This document shows, in pieces, positions 11,024-23,113 of a stretch of 64,000 bases of DNA. The notes beneath the pieces were generated by a model. It did not search any database. It saw nothing but the letters and a program-made list of their open reading frames with translations, and had not been told where the DNA came from. Made by a program: the position numbers and the translations under genes. The stretch is taken from the NCBI GenBank assembly GCA_902555945.1, contig CACDUS010000001.1, positions 1 to 64,000 on the forward strand, in the 5' to 3' direction. The stretch is from an uncultured Pelagibacteraceae bacterium (GTDB lineage Bacteria > Pseudomonadota > Alphaproteobacteria > Pelagibacterales > Pelagibacteraceae). How positions within the stretch are numbered: the stretch's first letter is position 1; each line of letters opens with the position of its first letter.

Positions 11024-12598
11024 ATGGCTAAAAAAGATAAAATATTTATATTTGATACAACATTGCGTGACGGTGAACAATCACCAGGCGCCTCAATGAG
11101 TCTTGAGGAAAAAATTCAAATTTCAAGAGTATTTGATGACTTAGGTGTAGATATAATTGAGGCGGGCTTTCCAATTGCTTCACCTGGAGATTTTGAGGCA
11201 GTATCAGCGATTAGTAAAGTTTTAAAAAAATCCATTCCTTGTGGTTTAGCAAGGCATTTAAAAAAAGATATAGATAGATGCTATGAAGCACTAAAACATG
11301 CCTCAAGATTTAGAATTCATACTTTTATTTCGACCAGTCCACTTCACATGAAACATAAACTTAATATGACAACTGAACAAGTTTATGATTCAATAAAAGA
11401 GCATGTTACATATGCACGAAATTTTACTGATGATGTTGAATGGTCTTGTGAAGACGGAACAAGAACCGATATGGATTATATGTGTAAAACAGTTGAGCTT
11501 GCGATTAAATCTGGAGCCAATACTATTAACATTCCAGATACCGTTGGATATACAGTTCCTTCTGAATTTACAAAAATTATAGAAACTATATTAAATAAAG
11601 TTCCTAATATAGATAAAGCAATTTTATCAACACACTGTCATAATGATTTAGGATTAGCGGTAGCAAATTCTCTGGCTGGTTTACAAGCTGGGGCTAGACA
11701 AATAGAATGTACTATAAACGGAATAGGTGAAAGAGCTGGAAATGCTGCACTTGAAGAAGTTGTAATGGCAATTAGAACTAGAAATGATTTAATGCCCTAT
11801 GAAACAGGAATAAATACTAAATTATTAAGCAAGGCATCTAAATTAGTTTCAAATGCAACTGGATTTCCAGTTCAATTTAATAAAGCGATAGTTGGAAAAA
11901 ATGCTTTTGCTCATGAATCAGGAATTCACCAAGATGGAATGTTAAAAAATAGAAATACATACGAAATTATGACACCAGAAAGTGTAGGAGTAAAACAAAC
12001 ATCATTAGTGATGGGAAAACATTCTGGCAGACATGCTTTTAAAGATAAATTGATAAGTCTTGGATATGCAGACTTAACAGATGATATAATCGAGAATGCA
12101 TTTGGAAAATTTAAAGTTTTAGCTGATAAGAAAAAACATGTTTATGATGAAGACATAACAGCTTTAGTTGATGATAGTCTGGTATTAGATAACAAAGCTA
12201 ATAATTTAGTATTAAAATCACTGAAAGTTTTTGCAGGTACCGGTGAACCTCAAAGAGCTGAAATGACTTTAGATGTTAATGGACAAATTAAATCTTCTTC
12301 AGAAACAGGAGATGGACCAGTGGATGCTATTTTTAAATGTATAAAGAGCTTATATCCTCATGATGTTAATCTTCAATTGTATCAAGTGCATGCTGTGACA
12401 GAAGGAACTGATGCTCAAGCCACAGTAAGTGTTCGTATTGAGGAAAATGGTAAAACAACTGTTGGTCAAGCCGCAGATACAGATACATTAGTTGCTTCAG
12501 CAAATGCATATATTGCTGCTTTGAATAAAATGATTTTAAAAAGAGAAAAAACTGCACCAATGATGGAACAACAAGAAGAAAAAATGAGAGGTATATAG
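11024..12598 (+). CDS. leuA: 2-isopropylmalate synthase
   Basis: FDTTLRDGEQSPGASM; STHCHNDLGLAVANSLAG. Confidence 0.95.
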   Translation: MAKKDKIFIFDTTLRDGEQSPGASMSLEEKIQISRVFDDLGVDIIEAGFPIASPGDFEAVSAISKVLKKSIPCGLARHLKKDIDRCYEALKHASRFRIHTFISTSPLHMKHKLNMTTEQVYDSIKEHVTYARNFTDDVEWSCEDGTRTDMDYMCKTVELAIKSGANTINIPDTVGYTVPSEFTKIIETILNKVPNIDKAILSTHCHNDLGLAVANSLAGLQAGARQIECTINGIGERAGNAALEEVVMAIRTRNDLMPYETGINTKLLSKASKLVSNATGFPVQFNKAIVGKNAFAHESGIHQDGMLKNRNTYEIMTPESVGVKQTSLVMGKHSGRHAFKDKLISLGYADLTDDIIENAFGKFKVLADKKKHVYDEDITALVDDSLVLDNKANNLVLKSLKVFAGTGEPQRAEMTLDVNGQIKSSSETGDGPVDAIFKCIKSLYPHDVNLQLYQVHAVTEGTDAQATVSVRIEENGKTTVGQAADTDTLVASANAYIAALNKMILKREKTAPMMEQQEEKMRGI

Positions 12599-13633
<1,035 letters not shown>

Positions 13634-13638
13634 GAGAA

Positions 13639-14853
13639 ATGGCCTCTAGCAGAGATGATTTTATAATTGCAATCCGATCTGCTTTTTTAAAAAAAAGTAC
13701 TCAACAAAAATTCTCACTATTAACTTTAGTGCTCGTATCAATTTTTGTAATTTTATTGTCTAGTTTTGACTTTAGAGCCGTTAGAATTATGAAGACGGGA
13801 ATTAATGAATTTGTTTATAGATCTTCTTTTGTTGTTTCAATTCCAGAAAATTTTATAAAAAATACATTCATAAATATTGCAGAATACACAACTTTTTATA
13901 ACAATTATAAAAAAAATAAAGATGAGCTTGATGAATTAAGATCCAGAAATATCTCAAGTGAAATTACACAATATGAAAACAAAGAACTAAAAGAACTTAT
14001 TAACGATTATGTATCAAGTTCTGATAAGATCTTAGCAAAAATAATTGTCGATCGTGATAGTCCATTTTTGAAAAGTATTATTATAAATAAAGGTAGCAAA
14101 GATAAAATTAAAATTGGCACTAATATATATGATCAATCCTATTTGGTTGGACGTGTCATTGAGGTAAATTATAAAACGTCACGAGTTTTATTGTTATCTG
14201 ACTTAAACTCTAATGTTCCGGTGACAATAGCTCCTCAAAATATTCAAGCAATAATCACTGGTCAGGGTGATGATTTTGGTCAAATTAAATATATCAAAGA
14301 AGGTCTTTCTGATGAACTCACTGAAGAAAGTATTGTTTATACATCGGGAACAGGAGCAATATTTAAAAGTGGCATCCCTATAGGAAAATTAAAAATTAAT
14401 GAAGAAGATATGGACAAAAAGATGTATGTTGAGTTTTATAGTGATTTTTCCCAATTAAAATATGTATTTGCTGAGGTTTTATCAAAAACTGAAGTTAAAA
14501 ATTCTGGTAATATTTCAGAAAATGACAATGAAAATAAAAATCCGATAGATGCTAAATTGAGAATTTTAGAAGATGAAATTAAAATTATAGAAGATTCTAA
14601 TGCTAAATTTAAACAAGAAAATGAAAGATTAAAATCTGAAATTAATAATCTAAATAATGAAATTTTTAAATCTCAAACACAAATTACCAGTCAAAGAGAT
14701 ACAATAAAACAATTTAATTTAGATAAAGAAGAACTTAAATTTTTAAGATTAAATTTAGTTCATGGTCATAAGTGTAGAAAAACATTTCTAAATTCTAAAG
14801 GCTTTATTGTTGGAACATCTGATTATAAAAAATGTGTTTTAAATAAAGAATAA
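13639..14853 (+). CDS. mreC: Rod shape-determining protein MreC with C-terminal coiled-coil/Cys extension
   Basis: Position between mreB and mreD; VIEVNYKTSRVLLLSDLNSNVPV; long C-terminal heptad region. Confidence 0.88.
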   Translation: MASSRDDFIIAIRSAFLKKSTQQKFSLLTLVLVSIFVILLSSFDFRAVRIMKTGINEFVYRSSFVVSIPENFIKNTFINIAEYTTFYNNYKKNKDELDELRSRNISSEITQYENKELKELINDYVSSSDKILAKIIVDRDSPFLKSIIINKGSKDKIKIGTNIYDQSYLVGRVIEVNYKTSRVLLLSDLNSNVPVTIAPQNIQAIITGQGDDFGQIKYIKEGLSDELTEESIVYTSGTGAIFKSGIPIGKLKINEEDMDKKMYVEFYSDFSQLKYVFAEVLSKTEVKNSGNISENDNENKNPIDAKLRILEDEIKIIEDSNAKFKQENERLKSEINNLNNEIFKSQTQITSQRDTIKQFNLDKEELKFLRLNLVHGHKCRKTFLNSKGFIVGTSDYKKCVLNKE

Positions 14854-14860
14854 AAAAATA

Positions 14861-15367
14861 ATGACTAATTTAAAAAACAGGGGATTAATTTTCAAATTTT
14901 ACTCATGGCTACCATTAATAATCCTTTTTATATCTGTAATGAATGAATTTGATTTTAATTATTTAAATTTAAAATATTTTTCTTTTAACTTTCCATTTAT
15001 TCTTATTTTTTTCTTTACTTTAAAAGATTTTAAAAATTTTGATTATATCTTAGTTTTTTTAGCTGGATTGATTAATGATACTGTAGTTGGTTTACCTTTA
15101 GGTATTAGCAGCTTATCATATTTATTGATTTGTTTGGCTACATCATATTTTAGAAATATAACTATAAGACCAAACTCAATTAAAGATTGGTTTTATTTTT
15201 TATTCATTATAAGTTTAATAAATTCAATTAATTATTCAATCTTAACTTTATTTTTTTCACTAGAATTAATTTTAATGAATTACATAGTAAATACTTTTTT
15301 TACATTCTTATTTTATATAATCTTTGTATCTATTTTTAAATATTATCTGAAAGTTTTAAATGATTAA
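14861..15367 (+). CDS. mreD: Rod shape-determining protein MreD
   Basis: Polytopic membrane protein in mre operon. Confidence 0.85.
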   Translation: MTNLKNRGLIFKFYSWLPLIILFISVMNEFDFNYLNLKYFSFNFPFILIFFFTLKDFKNFDYILVFLAGLINDTVVGLPLGISSLSYLLICLATSYFRNITIRPNSIKDWFYFLFIISLINSINYSILTLFFSLELILMNYIVNTFFTFLFYIIFVSIFKYYLKVLND

Positions 15368-17243
15368 TTCTTCAAGCGACAATGTAAGAAAACTCAGTTC
15401 TATAAATAGAAGAATGTTTATTACTGGATCATTTAAGTTTTTAATAATGATTGGTTTGGTGAGTAGATTATTTTTTTTACAAGTTAAAGAAAACAAAAAA
15501 TATTTAACTTTATCTGATAAAAATAGAATTAGAGAATGGAAATTAGCACCTGTAAGAGGAGAATTTCATGATTATTTTGGAAATGTGATTGCAGGAAATT
15601 TTGAGGCTTATCAACTTCATATTATTCCTGAGCAAGTAGAAGATTTTAGATATGTAATTTATAGAGTTAAAGATTTATTAGAGCTTTCAGATAAACAATT
15701 TAAAAAAGTGTTAAAAAAGAAAAATGAAATTAAACCTTGGGAAACTTTAATTGTTTCTGACAATTTAAGCTGGAAAAAATTTTCAAAAATAAATAATCAT
15801 CTTTACGATTTAAATGGAGTAAAACCTGTAATTTCTATTTCAAGAAATTATCCTTTTAAAGGTAATTTTACACACTTAATTGGTTATGTAAGTCAAGCAA
15901 ATGAAAATGATATAGAAACAAATGAACAAATTAAAAAAAATTTTGTACCTGGTCTTAAAGTTGGAAAAGTTGGTTTAGAAAGATCTTTTGAAGAAAAATT
16001 GATCGGTAGTAATGATATTGAAAGATACGAAGTAAATGCTTATGGCAGAAGAATTAGTCAATTAGAGTTCCAAAAAGGGGAAAAAGGAAAAACTTTACGT
16101 CTCACAATTGATACTGAGGTACAAAAATTAGCTAATGAATTACTTAAGGATCAAGCAGGCTCTATTTGTGTAATGGATATTTACACTGGGGATATAATAG
16201 CAATGCATTCATCCCCATCATTTGATCCAAATTTGTTTGTATTTGGTATTAGCGAAGATGATTGGCAATTAATTCGTAATGATCCTATGAAACCCTTAGT
16301 AAACAAAACTTTGCAAGGAAATTATTCTCCAGGTTCAACAATAAAACCCATTGTTGCTTTGTCAGCTTTAGAGAATGGAATTGTTAATACTAATTTCACT
16401 GTCAATTGCAGAGGACATAAACACCCACTTGAATTGTATGGTCAAAGTTATCATTGCTGGAAAAAAGAAGGACATGGATTTATGAATTTAAGAAATGCCA
16501 TGAAACAATCTTGTGATATATATTTTTATGAAATAGCCCGTAAATTAGGGGTAGATAAGTTAAGTGAAACAGCCAAAAAATTTGGATTAGGAAAAGAAGT
16601 TTTTGGAGATTTATTTAATATTGAAAAAAAAGGTTTAGTTCCAAATACCCAATGGAAAAAAAACGCCTTAGGACAAGGATGGTTATTAGGAGAAACAGTA
16701 ATAACTGGAATTGGCCAAGGTTATATTCAAACAACCCCTATACAATTATGTTTAATGACAGCTCAAATTGGAAATGGTGGACATAAGATTTATCCAAGAA
16801 TAGTCCTAAATGATCAAAATAAAGAAACTCAAATTGATAAATTTATACCTCTATATGAAAATTCTGAAAATATTAAAATTGTTCAAGATGCAATGTTTGC
16901 CTCAACAAATGAAGTAAGAGGAACTTCTTACAAATCCAGAATCGATGATTTAAAATATCAATTTGCTGGAAAAACAGGAACCGCTCAGGTCAAAAAAATT
17001 ACTGCAAGAGATCGTGAATTAGATTTAAAAACTTTTGAAATTCCTTATGAGGAAAGGGATCATGCTCTATACGTAGCATACGGTCCATATAAAAATCCAA
17101 GATATGCTGTTAGTGTAGTTGTTGAACATGGTGGTAGTGGAAGTACTACAGCAGCACCAATGGCAAAAAAATTATTTAAGTTAATAATAGATAGACACTC
17201 ATTAAGAGAGTCTATTAATGATAAAAAATATTTGGAGATTTAA
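15360..17243 (+). CDS. mrdA: Penicillin-binding protein 2
   Basis: Transpeptidase motifs SPGSTIKP, AGKTGTAQ. Confidence 0.94.
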   Translation: MINSSSDNVRKLSSINRRMFITGSFKFLIMIGLVSRLFFLQVKENKKYLTLSDKNRIREWKLAPVRGEFHDYFGNVIAGNFEAYQLHIIPEQVEDFRYVIYRVKDLLELSDKQFKKVLKKKNEIKPWETLIVSDNLSWKKFSKINNHLYDLNGVKPVISISRNYPFKGNFTHLIGYVSQANENDIETNEQIKKNFVPGLKVGKVGLERSFEEKLIGSNDIERYEVNAYGRRISQLEFQKGEKGKTLRLTIDTEVQKLANELLKDQAGSICVMDIYTGDIIAMHSSPSFDPNLFVFGISEDDWQLIRNDPMKPLVNKTLQGNYSPGSTIKPIVALSALENGIVNTNFTVNCRGHKHPLELYGQSYHCWKKEGHGFMNLRNAMKQSCDIYFYEIARKLGVDKLSETAKKFGLGKEVFGDLFNIEKKGLVPNTQWKKNALGQGWLLGETVITGIGQGYIQTTPIQLCLMTAQIGNGGHKIYPRIVLNDQNKETQIDKFIPLYENSENIKIVQDAMFASTNEVRGTSYKSRIDDLKYQFAGKTGTAQVKKITARDRELDLKTFEIPYEERDHALYVAYGPYKNPRYAVSVVVEHGGSGSTTAAPMAKKLFKLIIDRHSLRESINDKKYLEI

Positions 17244-18372
17244 AATGTATCAACATACAAGATTAACTAATAATAATTTTAGTTTTTTTAGTAAATTTAA
17301 AAATTTTGACTATATATTGTTAACTTGTATTTTATTATTAGGCTTTATTAGCTTGGCTACAATGTATTCTACAGATGGTGGAAAAGTTTTATTTCATACA
17401 AAAAGTCATTTTACGAAATTAATTGCTTTTACATTTATGATGTTAGTTTTTTCATTCATCAATATTAAATTTTGGTTTTCAATAGGTTATTTTTCTTATG
17501 TAGTTGTAATTTTTTTATTAATTTGGACATATTTATTTGGAATTACATCATCTGGCTCTCAAAGGTGGATAAATTTATATTTTATAAATTTACAACCTTC
17601 TGAACTAATGAAGATATTTATAATCTTATGTCTAGCAAAATACTTTCATAGGATGAAATTAGAGCATGTAAATTCAATTTATACGTTGTTGACATCTTTA
17701 ATTATTATTATATTGCCAATGGGTTTAGTTATTGTACAGCCTGATTTAGGAACTTCATTGTTAATTGCCATCAGTGGAATAGCAGTGATATGGTTTGCTG
17801 GGATTAATCATAAATATTTTATTTATACAATGCTTGGATTTGTAATTTCTTTACCTTTTATAATTGCTTTTTTAAAACCTTATCAAAAATTAAGAGTTTT
17901 AACTTTTTTAGATCCTGATAGGGATCCATTAGGTGCAGGATATCAAATTATTCAATCGAAAATAGCAGTTGGATCAGGTGGCCTTTTTGGAAAAGGTTTT
18001 TTAAAAGGAACACAAAGTTATTTGGAATTTTTACCCGAAAAACACACTGATTTTATCTTCACTTTATTTTCAGAAGAATTTGGTTTTGTGGGGTCAGCTT
18101 TGCTTTTAGTGATTTATGCAATCATAATTTATAGAATAATTGCAATCGGAGCGGGATCGAGAAGTTATTTTGCAAAGATCTTTTGTTATAGCTTTGGAGC
18201 TGCAATCTTTGTCTATATAACAATAAATATGAGTATGGTTCTTGGATTATTGCCAATTGTTGGATCACCATTACCAATTATGTCCTATGGAGGCTCATCG
18301 ATGTTAGCAACTATGATTGGTTTTGGAATAGTCATGAGTGCCAAAGTTCATAGCCAACAATCAATTGCTTGA
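17218..18372 (+). CDS. rodA: Rod shape-determining protein RodA
   Basis: SEDS family; follows mrdA; LLPIVGSPLPIMSYGGSSML. Confidence 0.93.
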   Translation: MIKNIWRFKMYQHTRLTNNNFSFFSKFKNFDYILLTCILLLGFISLATMYSTDGGKVLFHTKSHFTKLIAFTFMMLVFSFINIKFWFSIGYFSYVVVIFLLIWTYLFGITSSGSQRWINLYFINLQPSELMKIFIILCLAKYFHRMKLEHVNSIYTLLTSLIIIILPMGLVIVQPDLGTSLLIAISGIAVIWFAGINHKYFIYTMLGFVISLPFIIAFLKPYQKLRVLTFLDPDRDPLGAGYQIIQSKIAVGSGGLFGKGFLKGTQSYLEFLPEKHTDFIFTLFSEEFGFVGSALLLVIYAIIIYRIIAIGAGSRSYFAKIFCYSFGAAIFVYITINMSMVLGLLPIVGSPLPIMSYGGSSMLATMIGFGIVMSAKVHSQQSIA

Positions 18373-18421
18373 GTATATTTTGTCGCTTAAGTTATTTTAA
18401 AAAAAAATTGTATACATAGTC

Positions 18422-19660
18422 ATGAATAATTTAAATGTTGGTATAGTTGGTGCTGGAATTCAAGGTATCTCAAATGCTTTATTTCTCCAAAAAAAAGGAT
18501 TTAAAGTAACTATATTTGATAGAGATGAGCCTGGCAGTCCAGCCGCATCATACGGAAATGCTGGTCATTTCTCTCCATATGCATCTTTATCATTAAATAG
18601 GACAGATGTGCTTGCTGATGTTCCAGCGATGCTATTAAGCTCAACTGGACCTTTGGCTCTGAAATGGAACTATGTACCAAAAATGATACCATGGTTTTTA
18701 AAATTTATTTTAAATACATCAAAAAACAAAATGATGCATACAGCAAAAAATATGCATCAGATTTTAGATTTAGCACTACCAGCTTACGATGAGCTATTTG
18801 ATGAAATAAATTTAGAGGGCTTAGTCGAAAACAAGGGTATTTTATATATTTGGAATGATAAAGATCTAAAAAGTCGTGAGTTAGAAATAAGAGTTAGAAA
18901 TGAACTTGGAGTTAAACAACAACTAGTTAATAAATCTGAAATTCATGATTTAGAACCTCATATTAAGCCTTTTTATCATGCTGGTGTTTACTATCCTTAT
19001 GCTAGACACGCAAGAAATCCAAAAAAAATTTTATTAAAATTCTTTGAACTTTTTTTGAAAAAAGGTGGAAAATTTGAAAAGAAAAATATTAATAATATTC
19101 AATTTGATACTGAAAAACCTATTATTGTATCAGATGATAATCGATACACTTTTGATAAAGTGGTAATAGCATGTGGGGCTTTTTCAAAAAGATTAACTGA
19201 TAATTTAGATGAAAAAATTCCCCTCGATACCGAAAGAGGTTATCATGTTCACTTTAAAAATTGTGATCATCTATTAAATAGACCAGTAATTTTTTCTAAT
19301 AGAGGTTTTGGGATTACTCCAATGGAGCAAGGATTAAGAGTTGTTGGTACTGTTGAATTTGGTGGTTTAAATAACCCTCTCTCAAAATCAAGAATTAAAA
19401 ATTTGATTAATAATGCTAAGTATATGTTAGGAGATTTACCTGAACACGAAGATGAATGGTTGGGTTTTAGACCCACATTACCAGATTTTCTTCCAGTAAT
19501 GGGACCCTCAAAAAAATATAAAAATGTATTTTATTGTTTTGGTCACCATCATTTAGGATGGACATTAGGTCCAATTTCTGGAAAGATAGTTTCTGGAATG
19601 ATAGCTAAAGAAAATACAAATCTAAATTTAGATCCATATAGCTCGAAAAGATTTAGTTAA
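18422..19660 (+). CDS. FAD-dependent oxidoreductase, D-amino-acid dehydrogenase-like
   Basis: VGIVGAGIQGISNALFLQKKGFKVTIFDRDEPGSPAAS DAO fold; GHHHLGWTLGPISGK. Confidence 0.85.
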   Translation: MNNLNVGIVGAGIQGISNALFLQKKGFKVTIFDRDEPGSPAASYGNAGHFSPYASLSLNRTDVLADVPAMLLSSTGPLALKWNYVPKMIPWFLKFILNTSKNKMMHTAKNMHQILDLALPAYDELFDEINLEGLVENKGILYIWNDKDLKSRELEIRVRNELGVKQQLVNKSEIHDLEPHIKPFYHAGVYYPYARHARNPKKILLKFFELFLKKGGKFEKKNINNIQFDTEKPIIVSDDNRYTFDKVVIACGAFSKRLTDNLDEKIPLDTERGYHVHFKNCDHLLNRPVIFSNRGFGITPMEQGLRVVGTVEFGGLNNPLSKSRIKNLINNAKYMLGDLPEHEDEWLGFRPTLPDFLPVMGPSKKYKNVFYCFGHHHLGWTLGPISGKIVSGMIAKENTNLNLDPYSSKRFS

Positions 19661-19663
19661 TTT

Positions 19664-20557
19664 ATGCAAAACATTAAAGCATATATTATGCTGGTATGTG
19701 CATCATTGTTCTGGGCTGGTAATTTTATGATAGGAAAGTATGCTTTTTTATCAGAGATTCCACCTTTATCTTTAGTATTTTATCGTTGGTCTCTTGTTTG
19801 GATAATATTATTACCATTTACTTATAAAGAAATAATTAAACACAAAGATACAATTTTAAATAATTTAACTTTATTATTTTTTTTAGGATTAACAAGCGTT
19901 GGTTTGTTTAATTCATTTACATACTTATCCTTAATACACACCCAAGTAATTAACGCATCTCTTTTTAATACTGCTATTCCAGCTATAATAATTTTACTTT
20001 GTTTTTTATTCAAAATTGAAAGAACTAATAAATTTCAAATTTTGGGGCTTATTATTTCAGTTTGTGGAATTTTAGCAATTATCACCAAACTAAAATTAGA
20101 TATTTTACTTTCACTTAATTTTAACAAAGGTGATTTAATAATGATAGGAGGTGTTCTTACTTGGGGAGTTTACTCAACTCTTTTAAAGAAAAAAAAATTT
20201 ACTCTTCCATTATTAACTCTAGTACATGTAATTTGTACTTTTGGTTTAATTAGTGTTTTCCCTCAATTTTTATATGAATTCTCTAATGAGCAGACGATTC
20301 AGTTTGATGTAAATTTAATTTATACTTTAATATTTTTAGCTCTTTTCCCAAGTATAGGGTCTTATTATTGCTGGGCTGGGGCTGTATCTATTATTGGTGC
20401 AAATAGAGCAGGAATTTCATTATCTTTAATACCTTTATTTAGTTCAATTATGGCTATTGCAATTTATGGTGAAGTATTTCAATTTTTTCATTTGATTGGA
20501 GCAATTTTAATTATATTAGGTTTATTTTTATCAAACAAGGAAATTAAAAATGCTTAA
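19664..20557 (+). CDS. EamA/DMT-family transporter
   Basis: Ten-TM DMT pattern; FWAGNFMIGKYA. Confidence 0.85.
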   Translation: MQNIKAYIMLVCASLFWAGNFMIGKYAFLSEIPPLSLVFYRWSLVWIILLPFTYKEIIKHKDTILNNLTLLFFLGLTSVGLFNSFTYLSLIHTQVINASLFNTAIPAIIILLCFLFKIERTNKFQILGLIISVCGILAIITKLKLDILLSLNFNKGDLIMIGGVLTWGVYSTLLKKKKFTLPLLTLVHVICTFGLISVFPQFLYEFSNEQTIQFDVNLIYTLIFLALFPSIGSYYCWAGAVSIIGANRAGISLSLIPLFSSIMAIAIYGEVFQFFHLIGAILIILGLFLSNKEIKNA

Positions 20558-21500
20558 AGTTGCAATTTTAGATGATTATCAGAATGTTTCTCAGCAATTT
20601 GTTGATTTAAAAAAATTATCTGGGAAATATGAATTTAAAATATTCAGTGAGCCTTTTGTTGATGAAGCAGATACACTTGAACAATTAGCTGACTTTGAAG
20701 CATTATTAATAATGCGAGAAAGAACACCAATGACTAAGAATATTATAGATAATTTAAATAAATTAAAATTTATAATAACTAGTGGATCAAGAAATAAGTC
20801 AATTGATTTAAAAGCTGCAAAAAAAAGAAAAATTATAGTCTGTGGTACAGAAATTAATATTCATCCAACCCCAGAATTAACATGGGCATTAATATTAGGA
20901 TTAGCGAGAAATTTAAAGGAAGAAATTGACAATATGTATCAAGGATATTGGCAGACAACCGTAGGTGTAGAGTTAAAAGGAAAAATTTTAGGATTGATTG
21001 GTCTTGGCAGAGTTGGTTCACAAGTTGCAAAGATTGGAAAAGCTTTTGGAATGCAAGTTATGGCTTGGAGTGAAAATTTGGACTTAAATAAATGCAAGGA
21101 ACTAGATGTTTTGCCATGTAGTAAGAATGATTTAATTACAAATTCGGATTTTTTATCTATCCATGTTCAAGGTGGTGATAGGTATAAAGACTGCATTACT
21201 TTAAAAGAATTAGATAAAATGAAAAAAACTGCATTCTTAATTAATACTTCAAGAGGACCGATTGTTAATGAAGATGATTTAATTATAGCTTTATCTACAA
21301 ATGAAATAGCAGGAGCTGGTCTTGATGTTTTTGAGAAAGAACCTCTTCCTGAAAATAATAAACTAAGATTTTTACCCAATGCTTTACTTACCCCGCACAT
21401 TGGTTATGTAACTGCAGAAAATTATAGTATTTTTTACAATCAAATGATTGAAGCATTAGAAGCTTGTGTAAATGACAAACCTATCCGTGTTTTAGAGTAA
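20550..21500 (+). CDS. D-2-hydroxyacid dehydrogenase family protein
   Basis: LGLIGLGRVGSQVAKIGKAFGM; LINTSRGPIVNEDDL; DVFEKEPLP. Confidence 0.88.
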   Translation: MLKVAILDDYQNVSQQFVDLKKLSGKYEFKIFSEPFVDEADTLEQLADFEALLIMRERTPMTKNIIDNLNKLKFIITSGSRNKSIDLKAAKKRKIIVCGTEINIHPTPELTWALILGLARNLKEEIDNMYQGYWQTTVGVELKGKILGLIGLGRVGSQVAKIGKAFGMQVMAWSENLDLNKCKELDVLPCSKNDLITNSDFLSIHVQGGDRYKDCITLKELDKMKKTAFLINTSRGPIVNEDDLIIALSTNEIAGAGLDVFEKEPLPENNKLRFLPNALLTPHIGYVTAENYSIFYNQMIEALEACVNDKPIRVLE

Positions 21501-21502
21501 AG

Positions 21503-22396
21503 ATGGATTTGTCTGTAGTAAACCATAAAGATTATTTTGCTAAAATTGGCGATGATCATAAATTTCCAATTAATAAATTTGGAGAACTTGCTAATTATTT
21601 GATAAAAGAAAAAATTGTAAAAAAATTTTATACACCTTACCCCTGTTCTGAGGAAACATTAAAAAAGGCCCATTCTGAAAACTATATAAAAAATGTAAAA
21701 AACAAAACTTTAGATGAGAACGCTATAAAAAAAATTGGCTTCCCTCTAGTTGGCAGTGTTGTTCAAAGATCATTGGTAGCCACAGGAGGAACTGTACTAG
21801 CATCTAAGCTTGCAATTAAAAATGGTGTAGCCTGTAATACTGCAGGTGGAAGTCATCATGCAAATTTTGAGAGTGGTGCAGGTTACTGTGTATTTAATGA
21901 TGTGGCTGTGGCTTCCCATTATCTATTGGATCGAGGTTTAGCAGGTAGAATTTTAATAGTTGATCTAGATGTTCACCAAGGAAATGGAAGTGCAGATATC
22001 TTTAAGGATAATAGAAATGTATTTACTTTTAGCATGCATTCAAAATCAAATTATCCAGCCAAAAAATCAGTTAGTAATCTAGATGTGGAACTCGATGATA
22101 ATTTAGAGGATGCACAATATATTAAAATACTTAAGTTTTATCTAAACCAATTAAATGAAGAAAACTTTGATTTTGTTTTTTATATAGCTGGGGTCGATAT
22201 TCATTTTAATGATCGTTTAGGTAAATTAAAAATTTCTGATGAGGGAATTCGAGAAAGAGATGAACTTGTTACAGAAAATTTTTTTTCAAAAGGAGTTCCA
22301 CTTTGTGGTGTTTTGGGTGGTGGATATAATAAAGATTTTGAGAAACTTGTTGAATTACATTCTATTTTGCATCAATCATGTGCTAAATTATTATGA
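21503..22396 (+). CDS. Histone deacetylase-like amidohydrolase family
   Basis: GGSHHANFESGAGYCVFNDVAVA; VDLDVHQGNG; GGGY. Confidence 0.9.
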   Translation: MDLSVVNHKDYFAKIGDDHKFPINKFGELANYLIKEKIVKKFYTPYPCSEETLKKAHSENYIKNVKNKTLDENAIKKIGFPLVGSVVQRSLVATGGTVLASKLAIKNGVACNTAGGSHHANFESGAGYCVFNDVAVASHYLLDRGLAGRILIVDLDVHQGNGSADIFKDNRNVFTFSMHSKSNYPAKKSVSNLDVELDDNLEDAQYIKILKFYLNQLNEENFDFVFYIAGVDIHFNDRLGKLKISDEGIRERDELVTENFFSKGVPLCGVLGGGYNKDFEKLVELHSILHQSCAKLL

Positions 22397-22400
22397 ATAA

Positions 22401-22775
22401 ATGAGTAAAAAAAATCCAAATCTTACAGCAGAACAAAAATTGGTAATGTTTGAAGATGGTACCGAACCTCCAGGAACAAGTGAATTAAACAATGAAAAAA
22501 GGAATGGGAGTTATCACTGTGCGAATTGTGGAGTTAAGTTATTTGAGTCTGGAACTAAATATGAAAGTGGTTCTGGTTGGCCATCTTTTTTTCAGTCATT
22601 ACCAAATGTATTTGAAACAAAAACAGATCATCTATTAGGTTACGCTCGTACAGAATATCATTGTAAAAATTGTGATGCTCATCATGGTCATATTTTCGAC
22701 GATGGTCCACAACCAACTGGCAAAAGATATTGTAATAATGGTGTTTGTTTAGTTTTTAAACCAAAAAGTGAATGA
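22401..22775 (+). CDS. msrB: Peptide-methionine (R)-S-oxide reductase
   Basis: Four zinc CxxC cysteines, GSGWPSF, RYCNNG. Confidence 0.93.
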   Translation: MSKKNPNLTAEQKLVMFEDGTEPPGTSELNNEKRNGSYHCANCGVKLFESGTKYESGSGWPSFFQSLPNVFETKTDHLLGYARTEYHCKNCDAHHGHIFDDGPQPTGKRYCNNGVCLVFKPKSE

Positions 22776-23113
22776 TAATTAAATATATAAGTTTTTTAAT
22801 TGGAGTTATATGGTCATATTCAATAATAAAAACACAATCAGTTTTTACTAAAAAAGCTGGATTAATTTTTAAAATTTTTATTACGAAAGTTTCTTGGTTT
22901 ACTTTAATTGCAGCATGTTATTTTGGTTATAAAAATTTTTCTATTAAGTTTACTTTAATTGGTGTCATTATTGCTATTTTGTTAGTCAATATTGGATTTT
23001 ATTTTTCAAAAAAGTTTATCAATGAAAGGTTTAGTGAAAAACAAATTAAAATTTTTAAAAGTTTTTTTGAATATACTTTAATTTTTTGGGTACTTTATTA
23101 CGTTTTATTTTAA
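22772..23113 (+). CDS. Small membrane protein of unknown function
   Basis: 113 aa, several hydrophobic segments; overlaps msrB stop. Confidence 0.7.
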   Translation: MIIKYISFLIGVIWSYSIIKTQSVFTKKAGLIFKIFITKVSWFTLIAACYFGYKNFSIKFTLIGVIIAILLVNIGFYFSKKFINERFSEKQIKIFKSFFEYTLIFWVLYYVLF

